Shown here piece by piece: positions 23,771-35,654 of a stretch of 64,000 bases of DNA. Position 1 is the first letter of the stretch; each line of letters opens with the position of its first letter. The notes beneath the pieces were generated by a model. It had not been told where the DNA came from and searched no databases. It saw only the letters and a list, made by a program, of their open reading frames with translations. The translations under genes and the position numbers were made by a program. Source of the stretch: Ovis canadensis (lineage: Eukaryota > Chordata > Mammalia > Artiodactyla > Bovidae); assembly GCF_042477335.2 (NCBI RefSeq), contig NC_091245.1, positions 118,578,501 to 118,642,500 of the forward strand, given 5' to 3'.

Positions 23771-25429
23771 GATTTTTTTAAAAAAAGAAAGAAAGAATAG
23801 ATGGAACATCAATAAAAACACTCCACTCAATGAGCCTTGATAGGCCACTCAGCGATCATCTCCCATTAAAAGGAAACACAACACACACAGCCCCAGCCGA
23901 AGAAAGCATGCCCGCCACACACCACCATCAAGCTACACCTTTGCCCTAGCCCCCAAAAGAAACAACCACTTTGGAAATTAATTCTTCTCCGTAGACTTCA
24001 TGTACCGAATTCCTCTCCTGGGCAATCACGTAAAATCTAGCCAGGAATTTTTTTTTTTTAATTATAAAGAGAGGGTGATGCTTCTATCAATAAACTCCTG
24101 CCTCAATTAGTACAATTATCATTTGGGTTATTATTTTAAGTGTTTGAAATTTCTGCTTAAATAAGGTCACTTTCAATTCAGTAAACACACCAAAGTCATC
24201 ATCTTAATTCATGGCCAGTCACCCCGGAAATGCTGAGTAAGTAAACACAATCAAGCATTAGCTAACCAGCCACAGATCCACTTGAGTTTATTAATTTCTT
24301 GGCAGAGAAACAAGAAAAGGAAGCAGACCATCAGAGACATTCACGCATCATTCATTCAATAAATATTTATTACATACCAGGTGCCAGGCACTGTTCTAAG
24401 CTAAATATAGATTTCATTGCCTTATTAATATTCAAGCTATGTTATATATGAATGTTTTAGAGAATGAGATTCCTTCTTCTCCAAAATAAAAATTTTAATT
24501 CCTGAGATGCTTTCTTTGTTTCTGCCCAGTGTGCCTTCTTCTGTAGAGTGGATGATACATCCTAACTCTTAAGCTTCAGGCTCTCCATCCCTCCCTTTTA
24601 AAGAGCCCCTACCATCACCCCTCAAGTAACTAATGGATATAAACTCACACTAGAGCATTAGTGACACCCTATTTTAGAATATAAATATAAACGGTAAGAA
24701 AAGTTCATATCATTACATTCAGATTTTTTTATACATTTGGTTGTTTCAGGGGGATTATTTATACTTGCTCAAAAGGCTTTTAATACTAGTACACATATAT
24801 ATTCCAAATGCAGACAGAATTGTATGCAAAACTGGGAATACAACCTTATCAGGGAACTTCCCTTGCCTCATTTCAAAGGAGTCCCCCTGCTTCCTGCCCC
24901 TTTCCCATTTTCTCGCAACACCGCCAAAAATGGCACCTAGCCAAACTCAATACCCAGGGAAGAGACCCATGGTGAGAACTGATCTCAAACAGGTCACTTT
25001 TCACAGCAGTAAAAAAGGGAGTTGCATTGGAGATTTCTGTGATCCCGCTATGGCCTGCGGATTAGGGGGTCCAATCCAGTCTAATCCACTGCACCTCCTT
25101 GGGGAGCTGATACGGAGCTCCCCCCCCCCTCCTCCCATGCTTCAGGCACCCACTCCCCCAAGGACAGCCAACTTCCCAAGTTACACAAAACACCCCCACA
25201 CAACCCAGAAGAGTCAGGACTCTCCCTCCCTCCCCCTGGCAGTCTCCGGAAGCTGCTGACATCACAAAGGTGTCAGCTGGCAACTTCATTGCCACGTGGC
25301 TCTCCCCTGGCTCCCCTTCACTTGCAAACGCAGGCAAGCAGGCAGGCTTCCAGCAGCAGTCTGGGAGTGAGCAACCAGCAGAGCCACCAAGCCGGGTGGT
25401 GGGGCACCCGGCCTGGCGTTTTAACTTCT
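23771..25429. other. Distal upstream region of LRRC52, mostly unique
   Basis: A possible L2/MIR relic lies at about 24345-24440 (TTCAATAAATATTTATTAC). A C-run (CTCCCCCCCCCTCC) lies at about 25119-25133. Open frames at 24741-25259 and 25062-25511 (minus) show no known family. Confidence 0.45.
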
Positions 25430-25588
25430 GTTCAGTTCTCCTGTAATGGAAAATTGCTTTGCACAAAGCTAGAGTGTTACAGTTCTTTCCAGCGCCCTTC
25501 CCCCGCCCCACCCCGCCCCTCGCAGCGTTCTGATCAGAGGGATAGCGCCCGCTGGAAAGTAGAAGGAGGATAGTCGCTGCGACTTACT
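25430..25588 (+). promoter_or_regulatory. LRRC52: Probable LRRC52 proximal promoter / 5' UTR
   Basis: The 160 bp before the start codon are GC-rich. They include a run of CCCGCCCC-type boxes at about 25500-25522, which are Sp1/KLF-like, followed by CTCGCAGCG and a few CpGs. No TATA box is obvious close to the gene. The transcription start cannot be placed from sequence alone. Promoter identity is inferred from position and composition. Confidence 0.5.
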
Positions 25589-26210
25589 ATGTCCCTTGCT
25601 TCAGGCCCTGGGCCGGGGTGGTTACTCTTTTCCTTCGGAATGGTACTAGTATCGGGGTCAAAATGTCCAAATAATTGTCATTGTCAAGACCAAGAAGTGA
25701 TCTGCACAGGGATCCAGTTAACTGAATACCCTTCTGACATACCCCTGAACACCCGGAGGCTGTACCTGGATGATAACAAGATCCGTTTCTTGCCAGCGAT
25801 GAACTTAGGACTCCTCAGTGACCTTGTTTACTTGGACTGCCAGAAGAACAGGATTCAGGAGGTGATGGACTATACCTTTGTCGGGGTCTTCAGGCTCATC
25901 TACCTTGACCTCAGCTTCAACAATCTAACCTTCATCTCCCCGCACAGTTTCTCCATGCTCAGCAACCTGCTGCAGCTGAATATCTCCAACAACCCTCATC
26001 TGTTATCACTTAACAAGTACACCTTTGCCAACACCAGCTCTTTGAGATACCTGGACCTCAGAAATACCGGCTTGCAGACCTTGGATGAAGCTGCCTTCCA
26101 AAACCTCATAACACTCCAGACTCTGTATCTGAGTGGAAACCCCTGGAAATGCAACTGCTTTTTCCTGGACTTCACCATCTACTTAATAGTGTCCCATCTG
26201 AACTATCCAG
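25589..26210 (+). CDS. LRRC52: LRRC52 coding exon 1 (leucine-rich repeat-containing protein 52)
   Basis: This exon encodes residues 1-207 of LRRC52 plus the first base of codon 208. The mammalian protein is a type I membrane protein that acts as a gamma-type auxiliary subunit, shifting gating of the sperm SLO3 channel (KSper) and able to modulate BK channels. The translation opens with a signal peptide (hydrophobic WLLFSFGMVLV, about 11-21). An LRRNT cap follows with cysteines 26, 30, 32 and 39, then about five to six leucine-rich repeats (about 54-180, e.g. LVYLDCQKNRI, LIYLDLSFNNL), and the start of the LRRCT cap (NPWKCNC, 184-190). Potential N-glycosylation sites are NLT (112-114), NIS (131-133) and NTS (148-150). 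The start has A at -3 and matches the family N terminus. The frame continues past 26210 only as intron readthrough: CCAG|GTGAGG is a good donor. Identification is by protein resemblance recalled from the mammalian family. Confidence 0.96.
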
Positions 26211-26439
26211 GTGAGGGCTTGATTGTGTGTGGGGACGAGGATATGATGGCATAGGAGGAACTGGTTCCAGGAAAGGTGAAGTCAAAAGGTGGTTAGTGTG
26301 GGAGAGAAATCTGGGTAAAGCTGATTGAAAGTATTCTTCTTGCTCTGCAGAATCCTTGGGTTGACTGGAGAGGCAATAAGGATCAATAGAAAATGTTCTA
26401 GAATAGTTATCCAAAGGACTGAGTTCTGCTCCCACACTC

Positions 26440-26620
26440 AGCTCTTACTACTCAGCTGCTGCCGGGGAAGTCTCACTTTCTCTGAGCCTCAGTTTCTTGA
26501 TCCATAAAGTGGGGACAATAATATTACCAAACATACAGAGTGTCCTTTCAATATGAGATGATATGAGTGGAAATGATAATGTGCTATAACTGCAAAGTGA
26601 CAAAGCAATACAAGGACACT
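26440..26620 (+). repeat. MIR SINE in LRRC52 intron
   Basis: MIR order in + orientation: CTTTCTCTGAGCCTCAGTTTC, CATAAAGTGGGGACAATAAT, GATGATATGAGTGG. Confidence 0.7.
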
Positions 26621-26624
26621 GAAT

Positions 26625-27570
26625 TCCCTTGGTAAATTATTTTAATCTGTTTAATTCAGTGACTGACTTTTCCAGGATCTAAAAGTAAATTCAGTCATTC
26701 CTAACCAGGAGAAAATCCAGTGGTATGATACATAGAAAGGAAAGTTCGATAGAGATGGAGGAGGGACAGGTGAGCCACCTAGCCATGAATGAGAGAGGGA
26801 GGAGAAGAGAAGGCTTTGATATCTCCTTTGTGTTCAGATGCTAACATGCAAGGAAGGAGAGAACAGCATGAATGAGTGGGGAATGGGCCACCAGCGCCCA
26901 CGTGTCAAGCAGAGAGATTCCAAACTCACAGGCAGGCTCTCAAGTCTTACCTGGTAGAGTTCCAAGCCAGTTGCTGCCACTCTGTCCACTGTCCCCACGG
27001 CTCTGCCATGGTCCTTGGGGCACTCTGGTGCCTCATCCCTTCTTCTTTTCAGTGACTTTACTGTCCCATTCTCATCCTTCAATTCCCCCACACCACCAAT
27101 ATCACGTTGACCCAGGGAAGCCAGAGCTTTGGATAAGTGTGAAATAATGAGCCCCTCACAGAAAGCTTGGAGCCACTGATGTAATTGAATTTGGTCAGAA
27201 CCATGTCTTCTCTGCCTTCCCTGTGTGTGTGTTTTTGAAAATAATTTCATACACCAGCTTCACAAATGTCCCACTGAAGTTTCCACCCTTAAGTCCAAGT
27301 GGCAATATTCTAGAAAGATTCCTGACCAAAATGCCAAGCTTTAAGGGGCACTGGGGGAGAAGGAACTGGGTGATGAGAGCAAGTAAAAATGTGTCCTCCT
27401 GGCTTTCTAAGTGAGTCTGTTGCTAAATGTCTTCCAGGCAGGGGCTGTACTATGATGGGGCAAGTGATGCAAAATTGGGGCTCCCAGGATGTAAAGTTGA
27501 AGATGGCACCAAGAGAAAGTATCTCCTTCAATTTTGTGCCTGAGGCACCTGGCCCTGCTGCCAGGCACTT
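26625..27570. other. Intronic stretch without a recognised repeat or exon
   Basis: Nothing nameable is seen here. Confidence 0.4.
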
Positions 27571-27572
27571 CA

Positions 27573-27768
27573 ACTCGAATTGTGTGTGTCGCTCAGTCAT
27601 GTCCAACTCTGCAACCCCATGGGGATGTAGCCCGCCAGGCTCCTCCGTCCATGGGATTCTCTAGGCAAGAATGCTGGAGTGGGTTCCATTTCCTTCTCCA
27701 GGGGATCCTCCTGACCCCAGGTTTCCTGCATTGCAGGCAGACCCTTTACCATCTAAGCCAACTCAAGT
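27573..27768 (-). mobile_element. Bov-tA SINE
   Basis: Minus orientation: GTCGCTCAGTCATGTCCAAC to CCTTTACCATCTAAGCCA. The head is slightly shortened. Confidence 0.92.
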
Positions 27769-27771
27769 TAG

Positions 27772-28427
27772 AATAAATCAAAAGCAACAAACTTTGTCGG
27801 GCCATTTTCTTAACAGTACTAATCATTAAAGAATACGGGAGCAGTTTCTTGGGTCGATTGCCTTGCCTCGCCTCTCCAGAGATGATGTCTTCTGCTTTTC
27901 TCAAGACGGGTGCTGTGGTGGTTTCTAGAAAGCTCTCTAAAAGAAGGTCAATATTAATTATTCTGATACATTAAATGTGGTTCCCAGATGGGATTCTTCC
28001 TGTCAATGTTCGTGTAACTAGCCTGTGGACCAGCATCATCTTCTCTTGCTCCCTCCCCACCATTCATACACATTTTTCTTGAGCAGAAATTGCCAATTTG
28101 CCAGGAGGACCCCCTGCTGAAAAGTGTGAAGGAGCTTGGCTTCTTCCCCAGTCTCATAGCTTTTCACTTCACCTCCCAGGTAATCTCCCTTAATCAGAAT
28201 TTTAGCTTTTAAAGTTGTATCTTCTCAGAATTTTCAGACTAACTACTTTGGACTCTAACTGAATTCAATCCAGGATTGAACAGGATTATAAACTGAATCT
28301 GTTTCACTATATGTTTTCAAAAACAGCAGAAGCTGGTATCTGTCTTGTCAAGCTCATAAGCTTCTCATGAATGAAGAGTTTGTCTTTTGAGGTAGACAAA
28401 TCCACTCCAGTGGAAGTCCCCCACCCA

Positions 28428-28430
<3 letters not shown>
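27772..28430. other. Intronic stretch without a recognised repeat or exon
   Basis: Nothing nameable is seen here. Confidence 0.35.

Positions 28431-28431
<1 letters not shown>

Positions 28432-28458
<27 letters not shown>
28432..28458. repeat. (CA)n microsatellite
   Basis: About 13 uninterrupted CA units. Confidence 0.95.
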
Positions 28459-28689
28459 TACGCAAACCTGCTCATCTCACTCTGCTGTTTGGTTAGATCA
28501 CTTCATGCTGAAATATAGTCCCACTGCCCCAATTCACTATTATTATTTCTTAAAGGTATCAGTGAACCCCAGGCCAGGCATAGAAGAATTTAGCTTTGTA
28601 TCAGGTTTTGCAGCTACTGAAGTTTTTAACATATGCAGTTTCATTTTCTTTACTTTGAGTTTCATACCAGCTCTTAGATTTTGTGCCCT

Positions 28690-28855
28690 AAGACTATGGA
28701 AAGAGGCTAGAACAGGTATTTTTGACCCTATCCATGGTTGAGAAGATAGATTGGTTCACCCAAAGTCACACAGCTACTAAATGTCAAGAAAGTGGTTTGA
28801 ACTTCCTGATTTCAAATTCAAGTCTTTTTCTATATGACTGCTATCTCTTAAGTCC
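28690..28855 (-). repeat. MIR relic
   Basis: Minus-strand MIR pattern: TTCACCCAAAGTCACACAGC, TACTAAATGTCAAGAAAG, TTCAAGTCTTTTTC. Confidence 0.6.
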
Positions 28856-29151
28856 TCAAATTATATAACTACAAAATCCAATAAGTCACTTTAGTTATAA
28901 ATATAAGCCATGCCATAAGCATAGGGCCACAGCACCTAAATTTCACCTTTACGTCTTGTCTACATTTGGAACTCACACAAGATCACTTTCATGGGATAAT
29001 AAGCCCGAGCCATCGTAGATTCATTATAATATGCCTGCACTTCCCTTCCAATCCAAGGTTTCACCCTAATCTACCCAAACTCTAAAAGAATAAACCTAAC
29101 TTCAGGGTTTGCTCTCCTTTGCACCTTATTCAGTCTGATTCTCCCTTCCCA

Positions 29152-29372
29152 TGCATACACACACACATACACACAAACACACGTGCAAACACACACATAC
29201 ACGCACGCATGCAAACACAAAACTATACACAAACATACATACATATATGTACATACTCACTCTCTCAACCACATATTACATATGCATGACACACATGCAC
29301 ATATAAAAATGCACAGATACACACCAACACATGAGCAAACACAGACACATAAAGTTGAAAACACACACAGTA
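29152..29372. repeat. Divergent CA-rich low-complexity tract
   Basis: About 220 bp of ACAC/ATAC/ACGC-type alternating purine-pyrimidine sequence, much interrupted. The open frame across it is compositional, not a gene. Confidence 0.85.
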
Positions 29373-29799
29373 GAATTCACTGAATGCTCCACTGTCCTTT
29401 AGCCAGACCTCAACATAATGGAAGACATTTATTTTATGTGACTCTCGTATGATGATTCATGTCTCTGTTAGGCGAAAGTATCTTTGCTGTTTACAAACAC
29501 TCTAGTTGAACTCTCGACTTTTAGCCCACCTATTACACCACATTTTCCATCAAAATGGTAATCTTTGACATGCTCTTGAATGGTATCACATCTCTTCCCC
29601 AGGTGCCCAAATTTTAGGATATAGGAAAAATTTCTATGAAATAAGCTGAATGACCTGGTTGTTTATAAAGGAGAATCAGACTTAAAGATGGGTTTCATTT
29701 TAGGCGCAGGGAGAATACCAAACCTTACTGTTGGAGATTTTGCCTGCAGTACAGTATTGAGGTCACTATGACAGCAGAATTATAGTATGTGGACTGTTT

Positions 29800-30066
29800 G
29801 ACGGAGAAGGCCATGGCACCCCACTCCAGCACTCTTGCCTGGAAAATTCCATGGATAGAGGAGCCTGGTGGGCTGCAGTCCATGGGGTCGCTAAGAGTCA
29901 GGCACGACTGAGCGACTTCACTTTCACTTTTCACTTTCATGCATTGGAGAAGGAAATGGCAACCCACGGCAGTGTTCTTGCCTGGAGAATCCCAGGGACG
30001 GGGGAGCCTGGTGGGCTGCCGTCTGTGGGGTCACACAGAGTCAGACATGACTGAAGCGACTTATTA
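29800..30066 (+). mobile_element. Bov-A2 SINE (dimer)
   Basis: Two Bov-A units are joined by the CTTCACTTTCACTTTTCACT linker at about 29916-29937. Unit 1 starts GGAGAAGGCCATGGCACCCC and unit 2 starts GGAGAAGGAAATGGCAACCC. It ends GACTGAAGCGACTTATT without the usual CAG tail. Confidence 0.95.
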
Positions 30067-30394
30067 AAAAGACCATTTGAAGAGCATGGCAGTGAAGCAA
30101 GGAGCTTCCATGCTACCACTCAGCTCATCCTTTCATTCATTTAAATATTTATTATGTCCCAAACAAGTGCTCATGGAGATAACTAGCCAAAAAGCCTGGG
30201 ACTATGTACAGAGACTCGTGTGACTATGAGTCATGCACATATGTGTCCCATGGTCCAATGGGACACCAGAACTAAACTCACTGGACAGAGCAGGACAAAG
30301 AAGGCAAGCATGTGCCTTTTAGGGTAGAACAAGCCCTTGGGACAGTCTCAGCTGCAGGGGGTGAAGGATGGCCACCATGCAGGCAGGAAAGCCC

Positions 30395-30645
30395 AGTGTT
30401 AGGAGCTCAGGTTCTGGAGCAAAACAGACCTGAATCATAATCCTAGCCCTGCCACTTAGTATCTGTAGGAAATCAGATAATTCATTTAACCTCTCTGCAC
30501 TTCAATTTCCTCATCTTTCAGACAGGTCTAATAATAGACCCAACTGCCCAGGGATGGTACAAGGATGAAATGAGAACATTTATGAACTTCCATTAGCATT
30601 AAGACTGGCACAGCATAAACCTTCAGTAAATGAATGGTAGGCAGA
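30395..30645 (+). repeat. MIR SINE, nearly complete
   Basis: MIR order: CTCAGGTTCTGGAGCAAAAC, CCTAGCCCTGCCACTTAG, CTCTGCACTTCAATTTCCTC, ACTGGCACAGCATAAACC, AGTAAATGAATGG. Confidence 0.85.
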
Positions 30646-30649
30646 TGTA

Positions 30650-31350
30650 GGACAAGTGCAAGGTACGGACAGAGTACCAGTTATCAGTCAGGTGGCCAAT
30701 GGGACAAGCAGTGGACTTCAGCAAGGCTCGGCGGTATTGGAGGACAGTGTGCCTTGTCCAGGAGACATGCCTGTACAGATGCATGTGGGCATATAAATAG
30801 GCTATGAGAAAGTGGGCAGCAGGTCTCAGGACACTCATCCCTGAGAAAACGGGACGGAGGGAATCCTGGAGGGAGTTGGATATTGGATGAATTATGAATA
30901 CAGGAATTCAGACCCTGAGGATTGGGGGTGGGGAACAGAATCTCAAATAAAGGCATGGTCTCAACTGGACCATGAGACTCAGGGCTGGACCCGCATCCGT
31001 AAAGGGATTCTTCCTGAGTCATCTGAGTCTGGAACTGAAGTTCTACCTTAAAGACAAGCCCATTTCCAGGAACAGGTATGGACATGCAGGCATCTTTCAA
31101 GGGATGAAGTCAAGGAGGTCAGTTCCAACCTCCAAGGGGTAAACATGGCCTTGGGAGAAGTCACCTTCATGGTGTAATTTTATCTTCTGAAGAGTACTGA
31201 ATAGAACTTTTGTCCCAGGCTCTCCCCATCCACTGCCTACCATCAGGCTACCGTTAGCCATTAGAGATCCTTCTGGATCCCCCAAAGTGCCCCAATCCTG
31301 AAGAGGATTGTGAAAGATATATAAATTCCTGGGCAGAATAATACAAGTGC
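30650..31350. other. Intronic stretch without a recognised repeat or exon
   Basis: Nothing nameable is seen. A 138-codon minus-strand frame (30684-31100) has no known family signature. Confidence 0.4.
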
Positions 31351-31353
31351 CCC

Positions 31354-31730
31354 TTGATGCCTTTTAACTGTGGTGCTGGAGAAGACTCCTGAAAGTCCCT
31401 TGGATATCAAGGAGATCAAACCAGTCAATCTTAAGGGAGATCAGCCCTGAACATTCACTGGAAGGACTGATGCTGAAGATAAAACTCCAGTATTTTGGTC
31501 ATCTCATGTGAATAGACAACTCATTGGAAAAGTCCTTGATGCTGGGAAAGATCAAGGGCAGATGGAAAAGAGGGCATCAGGGGATGACATGGCTGGATGG
31601 CATCGCAGATGCAATGAACATGAACTTGGGCAAACTCCAGGAAATGGTGAAGGACAGGGAGGCCTGGCGGGTTGCAGTTCATGTGGTCGCAAAGAGTCGG
31701 ACACAACTGGACGACTGAACAACAACAAGC
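31354..31730 (+). mobile_element. BovB 3' end, 5'-truncated
   Basis: It runs from TGATGCCTTTTAACTGTGG to ACACAACTGGACGACTGAAC. It is more diverged than the copy at 711-1146. Confidence 0.92.
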
Positions 31731-31734
31731 TTTT

Positions 31735-32465
31735 ATCAACTTTCACATCAGAGGAATGAGCGATTTCTTAGGAAATACAATTAACTAAGATTAACACTGA
31801 AACAGTGGGGAATCTTGAAGGAAGCCAAGATCCAGAAAGACATGGAGTGGTCTTAAAAGATATGAGGGCAATAATGTGTTCTCCCCCTATGTCGTACTGC
31901 AGCTTGCCCCCTCAGAGGAACCGTAGAGGAGGTTGAATGTTTCATTCACCTTGCTTCATCACAAGGCTACAGCTAGTAGGAGAATCGAAACTTTCCCTTA
32001 CTGACCAGAGATTTAGTGCTGTTATCAAAAGTCTTCATTAAAGGAAACCCTCAATGATAAACTCACCAGATGCACTGGAAACTGCCCAGTTCTCAAAGAG
32101 TTCATGTACTCACTTTCCAAAGACAAAAATCATAGCAGAAACAGAAGTGAGTTGAAGTGTGTTTGTTCCCTGGATGCTCTGTCCAATACAGAGTTAAAAC
32201 AGATTCACAGAATCCATTTTCTTTTTGGCTCAAGTCAGCAAATAGAAAGACTAAGTCCTGGCCAGAAGTGTACTTTTCCAGTCATTAATGCTATTTGAAG
32301 GTGAGCATGGAAATTGAGCTCTTCCCAGGATAGAGCTCCCCAGTAGGACAGAGTTGAATGCCTCTGAAGATGCTCTCAAAAACTCATGCAGCTCTAAGCT
32401 CCTGGACAGAACAAGTCTGGCTTCCTACATCCCCGCACCCTGCCTCCACACCCTCAAAGAATAGT
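31735..32465. other. Intronic stretch without a recognised repeat or exon
   Basis: Nothing nameable is seen here. Confidence 0.35.
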
Positions 32466-32467
32466 CT

Positions 32468-32650
32468 AGCGCTGTCCAGCAAAATTTTCTGCAGCAGCAG
32501 AAATGGTCTAAGTCTGTCCAACACAGTATCCACTGGCCACATGCGGCAATTAAACTCTTGAAATAAGGTTAGTGGAACTGAGGACCAAATTTTTAATTTT
32601 ATGACATTTCAATTCATTTAAAGAGCCATATTTATGACTGGTCAGGGATG
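32468..32650. mobile_element. Old hAT-like non-autonomous DNA transposon
   Basis: It begins with a GCTGTCCAGCA-type terminus and has the CCACTGGCCACATGCGGC and AACTGAGGACCAAATTTTTAATTTTATG core seen in a family of old mammalian hAT MITEs. The exact family is uncertain, and a short CAG-rich piece sits inside. Confidence 0.5.
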
Positions 32651-32949
32651 CCTTTAATATAAGACGCTTAAGCTGGAACTTTAGAATTTAGCCTCCTCTC
32701 AGGTAAGTGGCTATAAAGCCCAGCCCAGGATGGAGATCTTCTAACATCCAAGTTAAGTGTCTCCCCCCATGCCATGATGTTTCCTTACTATCAGGTACAT
32801 CACAGTCTATTCAACTCTGAAACAGTTATTGTATGTTTATTATATGCTTAACATTGTTTTTTGATGTTGGGGTGCTTTATCATAGGGAAAGAAGTCATAA
32901 ATCCTGTCTTTAATAAGACAAATATTGGGATACAAGAGAGGGAAAATGC

Positions 32950-33080
32950 GGTTGAAAGCCAGGAGTTCTGATCTCAATCATGTCAGTGTATGATGTGGGT
33001 GGCAAGTCATTTTCTCTCTGAATCTCACTTGTCTCTGAAATAAGGAAATAGGAGTAGACACTCCATAAGAATCCTTGGAC
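32950..33080 (+). repeat. MIR relic
   Basis: A weak MIR order: AGCCAGGAGTTCTGATCTC, GGCAAGTCATTTTCTCTCTG, GAAATAAGGAAATAGG. Confidence 0.45.
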
Positions 33081-33084
33081 CTAA

Positions 33085-33520
33085 ATAGAAAGATAAGATG
33101 CACTTAGATGTAGGAAGAGGAAAGCAGTGGTCAGCAGACAGGGTCCCAGATGGGCAGGTACACAGCGGGTTAGTGTTGAGGTGCAGATGTTCCTAGAGAT
33201 GAGCACTGTGGTCACACAATTAGGAAATGCAATCTGTAACTTCCGCATTCTCCCACCTCCTGTCTTAAACACCCTCTACTGGCTGAAACAATGCCTCCAC
33301 CCTCCAGGGACTCAGTGCCTTGAATTTTCCTCCCATGCCTGGACTGTTCCACCAGCCGTTCTCAAACGCTGATGAGCACAAGAAGCCCAGGCTCCCTGTC
33401 CAGAGATGATGACCCCGTGAGCTGTGGGGCGGGGTCTATGAGAAGCCTGATGGCAATGACCTGGGCTCTAGCTCTGCAGTGGCTGCTTCAGCCAGTGAAT
33501 AAATTGATTTACACTGAGAC
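33085..33520. other. Intronic stretch without a recognised repeat or exon
   Basis: Nothing nameable is seen here. Confidence 0.35.
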
Positions 33521-33525
33521 GTTGG

Positions 33526-33728
33526 GGGCTTCCCTGATGGCTCAGATGGTAAAGCGTCTGCCTGCAACGCAGAAGACCCAGGTTCGACCCCTGGATTGGG
33601 AAGATCCCCTGGAGAAGGAAATGGCAACCCACTGCAGTATTCTTGCCTGGAAAATCCCATGGATGGAGGAACCTGGGGGGCTACAGTCCATGGGGTCATA
33701 AAGAGTCAGACACGACTAGGCGACTGGC
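33526..33728 (+). mobile_element. Bov-tA SINE
   Basis: A well preserved copy: GGCTTCCCTGATGGCTCAG, box B GGTTCGACCCC, ending ACACGACTAGGCGACTGGC. Confidence 0.95.
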
Positions 33729-33734
33729 ACACTG

Positions 33735-35255
33735 GATGAGATGTTGGTGGCTAATAATGTTTTGATATGTCTCCCTCAAGGGGCATTTGCCATGTGACAG
33801 GGAACAAACAGAACCAGAGAGAAAGCAGAAAGTGACAGGCTACTAGCATAGACATGGGGGTAAGTTTCAGGACAGAAGGTCTGTCTGTGTCAGCCCTTAA
33901 ATTATAGTCCGTGGGCAGTCCTGTTTAGTCCAATGGTGGAGTCCACAAGTCAAAAAGAGGAGTCTAGGCAGGAGTGCCACCAAGGCAGGGGGATAAAGCC
34001 ACTTGGGGACATCTGCAGGAAGCAGATGGGCTGGGTCATGCACTGCTTCAGGTCTCAGTCATTTAGAGGGCATTTTGAACAGAGAACATCTTAGTTTCAT
34101 TCTGAGGCTATTTTATCCTGTATTCCAGGCTGCTGTAATAGGATAATGGCCCCATTTCAACCCGCCAAGTACAAAGTCATCTACAACTGTGCCAAAACTT
34201 AGATTTTCAGAATGAATTCAGGTCTTCACACCCTTCCACTATTAATGCTAACCCATCGCCTCCAACAGGGAGGTTGCAATAAAGACCAGACACCAAAAGC
34301 GGGAACAGCTGGGCAGCAGACGTTCCAAGGCTGTCAGCTGCTGTGCTAGCACGTCTCTCCCACCTTACCCTGGCCTTGTGGCTCCCTTCTGCTGAGAGCC
34401 GGAGAAGCAGCCTCCCGAGGGAATGAAGCAGCTGAGAGGGCTGCAACTGGGTCAGTCATCCCTAAACGATCCAGAAAATTTGAGAAGGGATGGAGGTGGC
34501 AGGCTTGTTCAGTTTGGGAAGGACCTTGTGTGATTCTCATACACTCTCTAACTCAGCCCAGTTGGAATCCCTGACAGTGGGTGATCTAAAGCCCCCTCAA
34601 ATTCAGAAATGCCAGACCTCTATGCATGGCCCCTCTGGTCACCCAACACCATTCAGGCCCTTGGAAGGAGACAGCACAAGGCCGCCAAAGCAGCCAACCT
34701 CAGTTTCTTCATCTCTAGAGATGAAGAATTCCCCAACCTGAAAGAAATCCAACAAAGTGTGGATGCGGCTAGAAAAGAGAAATGGGGTGTTGGCCATCTA
34801 GGGCCTTTGAATGATTTTCTAGGGAACATGCAATGTATCCTGAGAAGTTTTGGAAGGCAGGCAAGATGAATACAGAGCTAGGAGCCTCCTGTGGGCATTC
34901 AGACAAGAGAGGATGGCAGTCTACAGCAGAGGCATGAATGAAGAGGTACAGATAGAAGAAACTGTTCAGAAGGCAGACACAACAGGACCTGGGAGTGAGC
35001 CAGACCTTCCCAGAGCCCCCTGTACTCCCTTTGTGATTCCGGGCACAATTCTAAGTAATTAACAGGTTTGTGTTCTTTAACACTTGTATTCCCTGATAGA
35101 AAGGTCTACAAGAGCAGGTCTGAATCTTCAGACACAGAGAAAGTTCTCAAAAAAATATTTGAGTGCATAAAAAGTCAATGAGATGTGGGAAATAAAGGGA
35201 AGGAAAAATCAAGTGTAATTCCCCAGGCTTTGGCTTGGACAACTGTGGGGGCTCC
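33735..35255. other. Intronic stretch of about 1.5 kb without a recognised repeat
   Basis: No exon or repeat can be named. Overlapping open frames at 34490-34869 lack any recognisable domain. Confidence 0.4.
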
Positions 35256-35259
35256 ACTG

Positions 35260-35372
35260 AGAGAGTGAAGTGAGTGAAGTCATTCAGCTGTGTCCGACTC
35301 TTTGTGACCCCATGGACACCAGGCTCCTCTGTCCATGGGATTTTCTAGGCAAGAGTACTGGAGTGGGTTCCA
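35260..35372 (-). mobile_element. Bov-A fragment
   Basis: Minus orientation: GTGAAGTGAGTGAAGTCATT tail, then TGTGTCCGACTCTTTGTGAC to GAGTACTGGAGTGGG. It has no tRNA-like head. Confidence 0.9.
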
Positions 35373-35654
35373 CTGAGAGAAGAAAGTAGTAAAGGGGCTT
35401 GGGGAGAAGCCAAGTCCCATCTTGAATGTGTTGAGTGGGAGCTGTTTGTGAGACAGGAGGCTTTAGGATATTTTGACCTGAAATTCAGAATAGAGAATAA
35501 AATATATGTTTGGGAACTCACTGGTGATCATGAAAACCAAACAAAGGATGCTTAGAATGAGAGGATCACCGGGTAAGGACAGAAGATTTGGGGAATGCCA
35601 ACATATCAAAGGATAAATTAAGAAGTGCAGAAAACTGAATAAAATGAGGGGATC

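Noticed and set aside
24741-25259. 172-codon plus-strand frame upstream of LRRC52
   Set aside because: No recognisable family and a proline-rich end from the C-run. The overlapping minus-strand frame at 25062-25511 is equally open, so this looks like chance in GC-rich DNA.
25062-25511. 149-codon minus-strand frame over the LRRC52 promoter
   Set aside because: No known domain. It is explained by GC-rich composition. An antisense transcript cannot be judged from sequence.
29183-29383. 66-codon His/Thr-rich frame
   Set aside because: Translation of a CA-rich tract, with no coding meaning.
33526-33600. tRNA-like sequence with a box B motif
   Set aside because: It is the tRNA-Glu-derived head of Bov-tA. 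The same head recurs in many copies in the window, none of which can fold as a complete tRNA.
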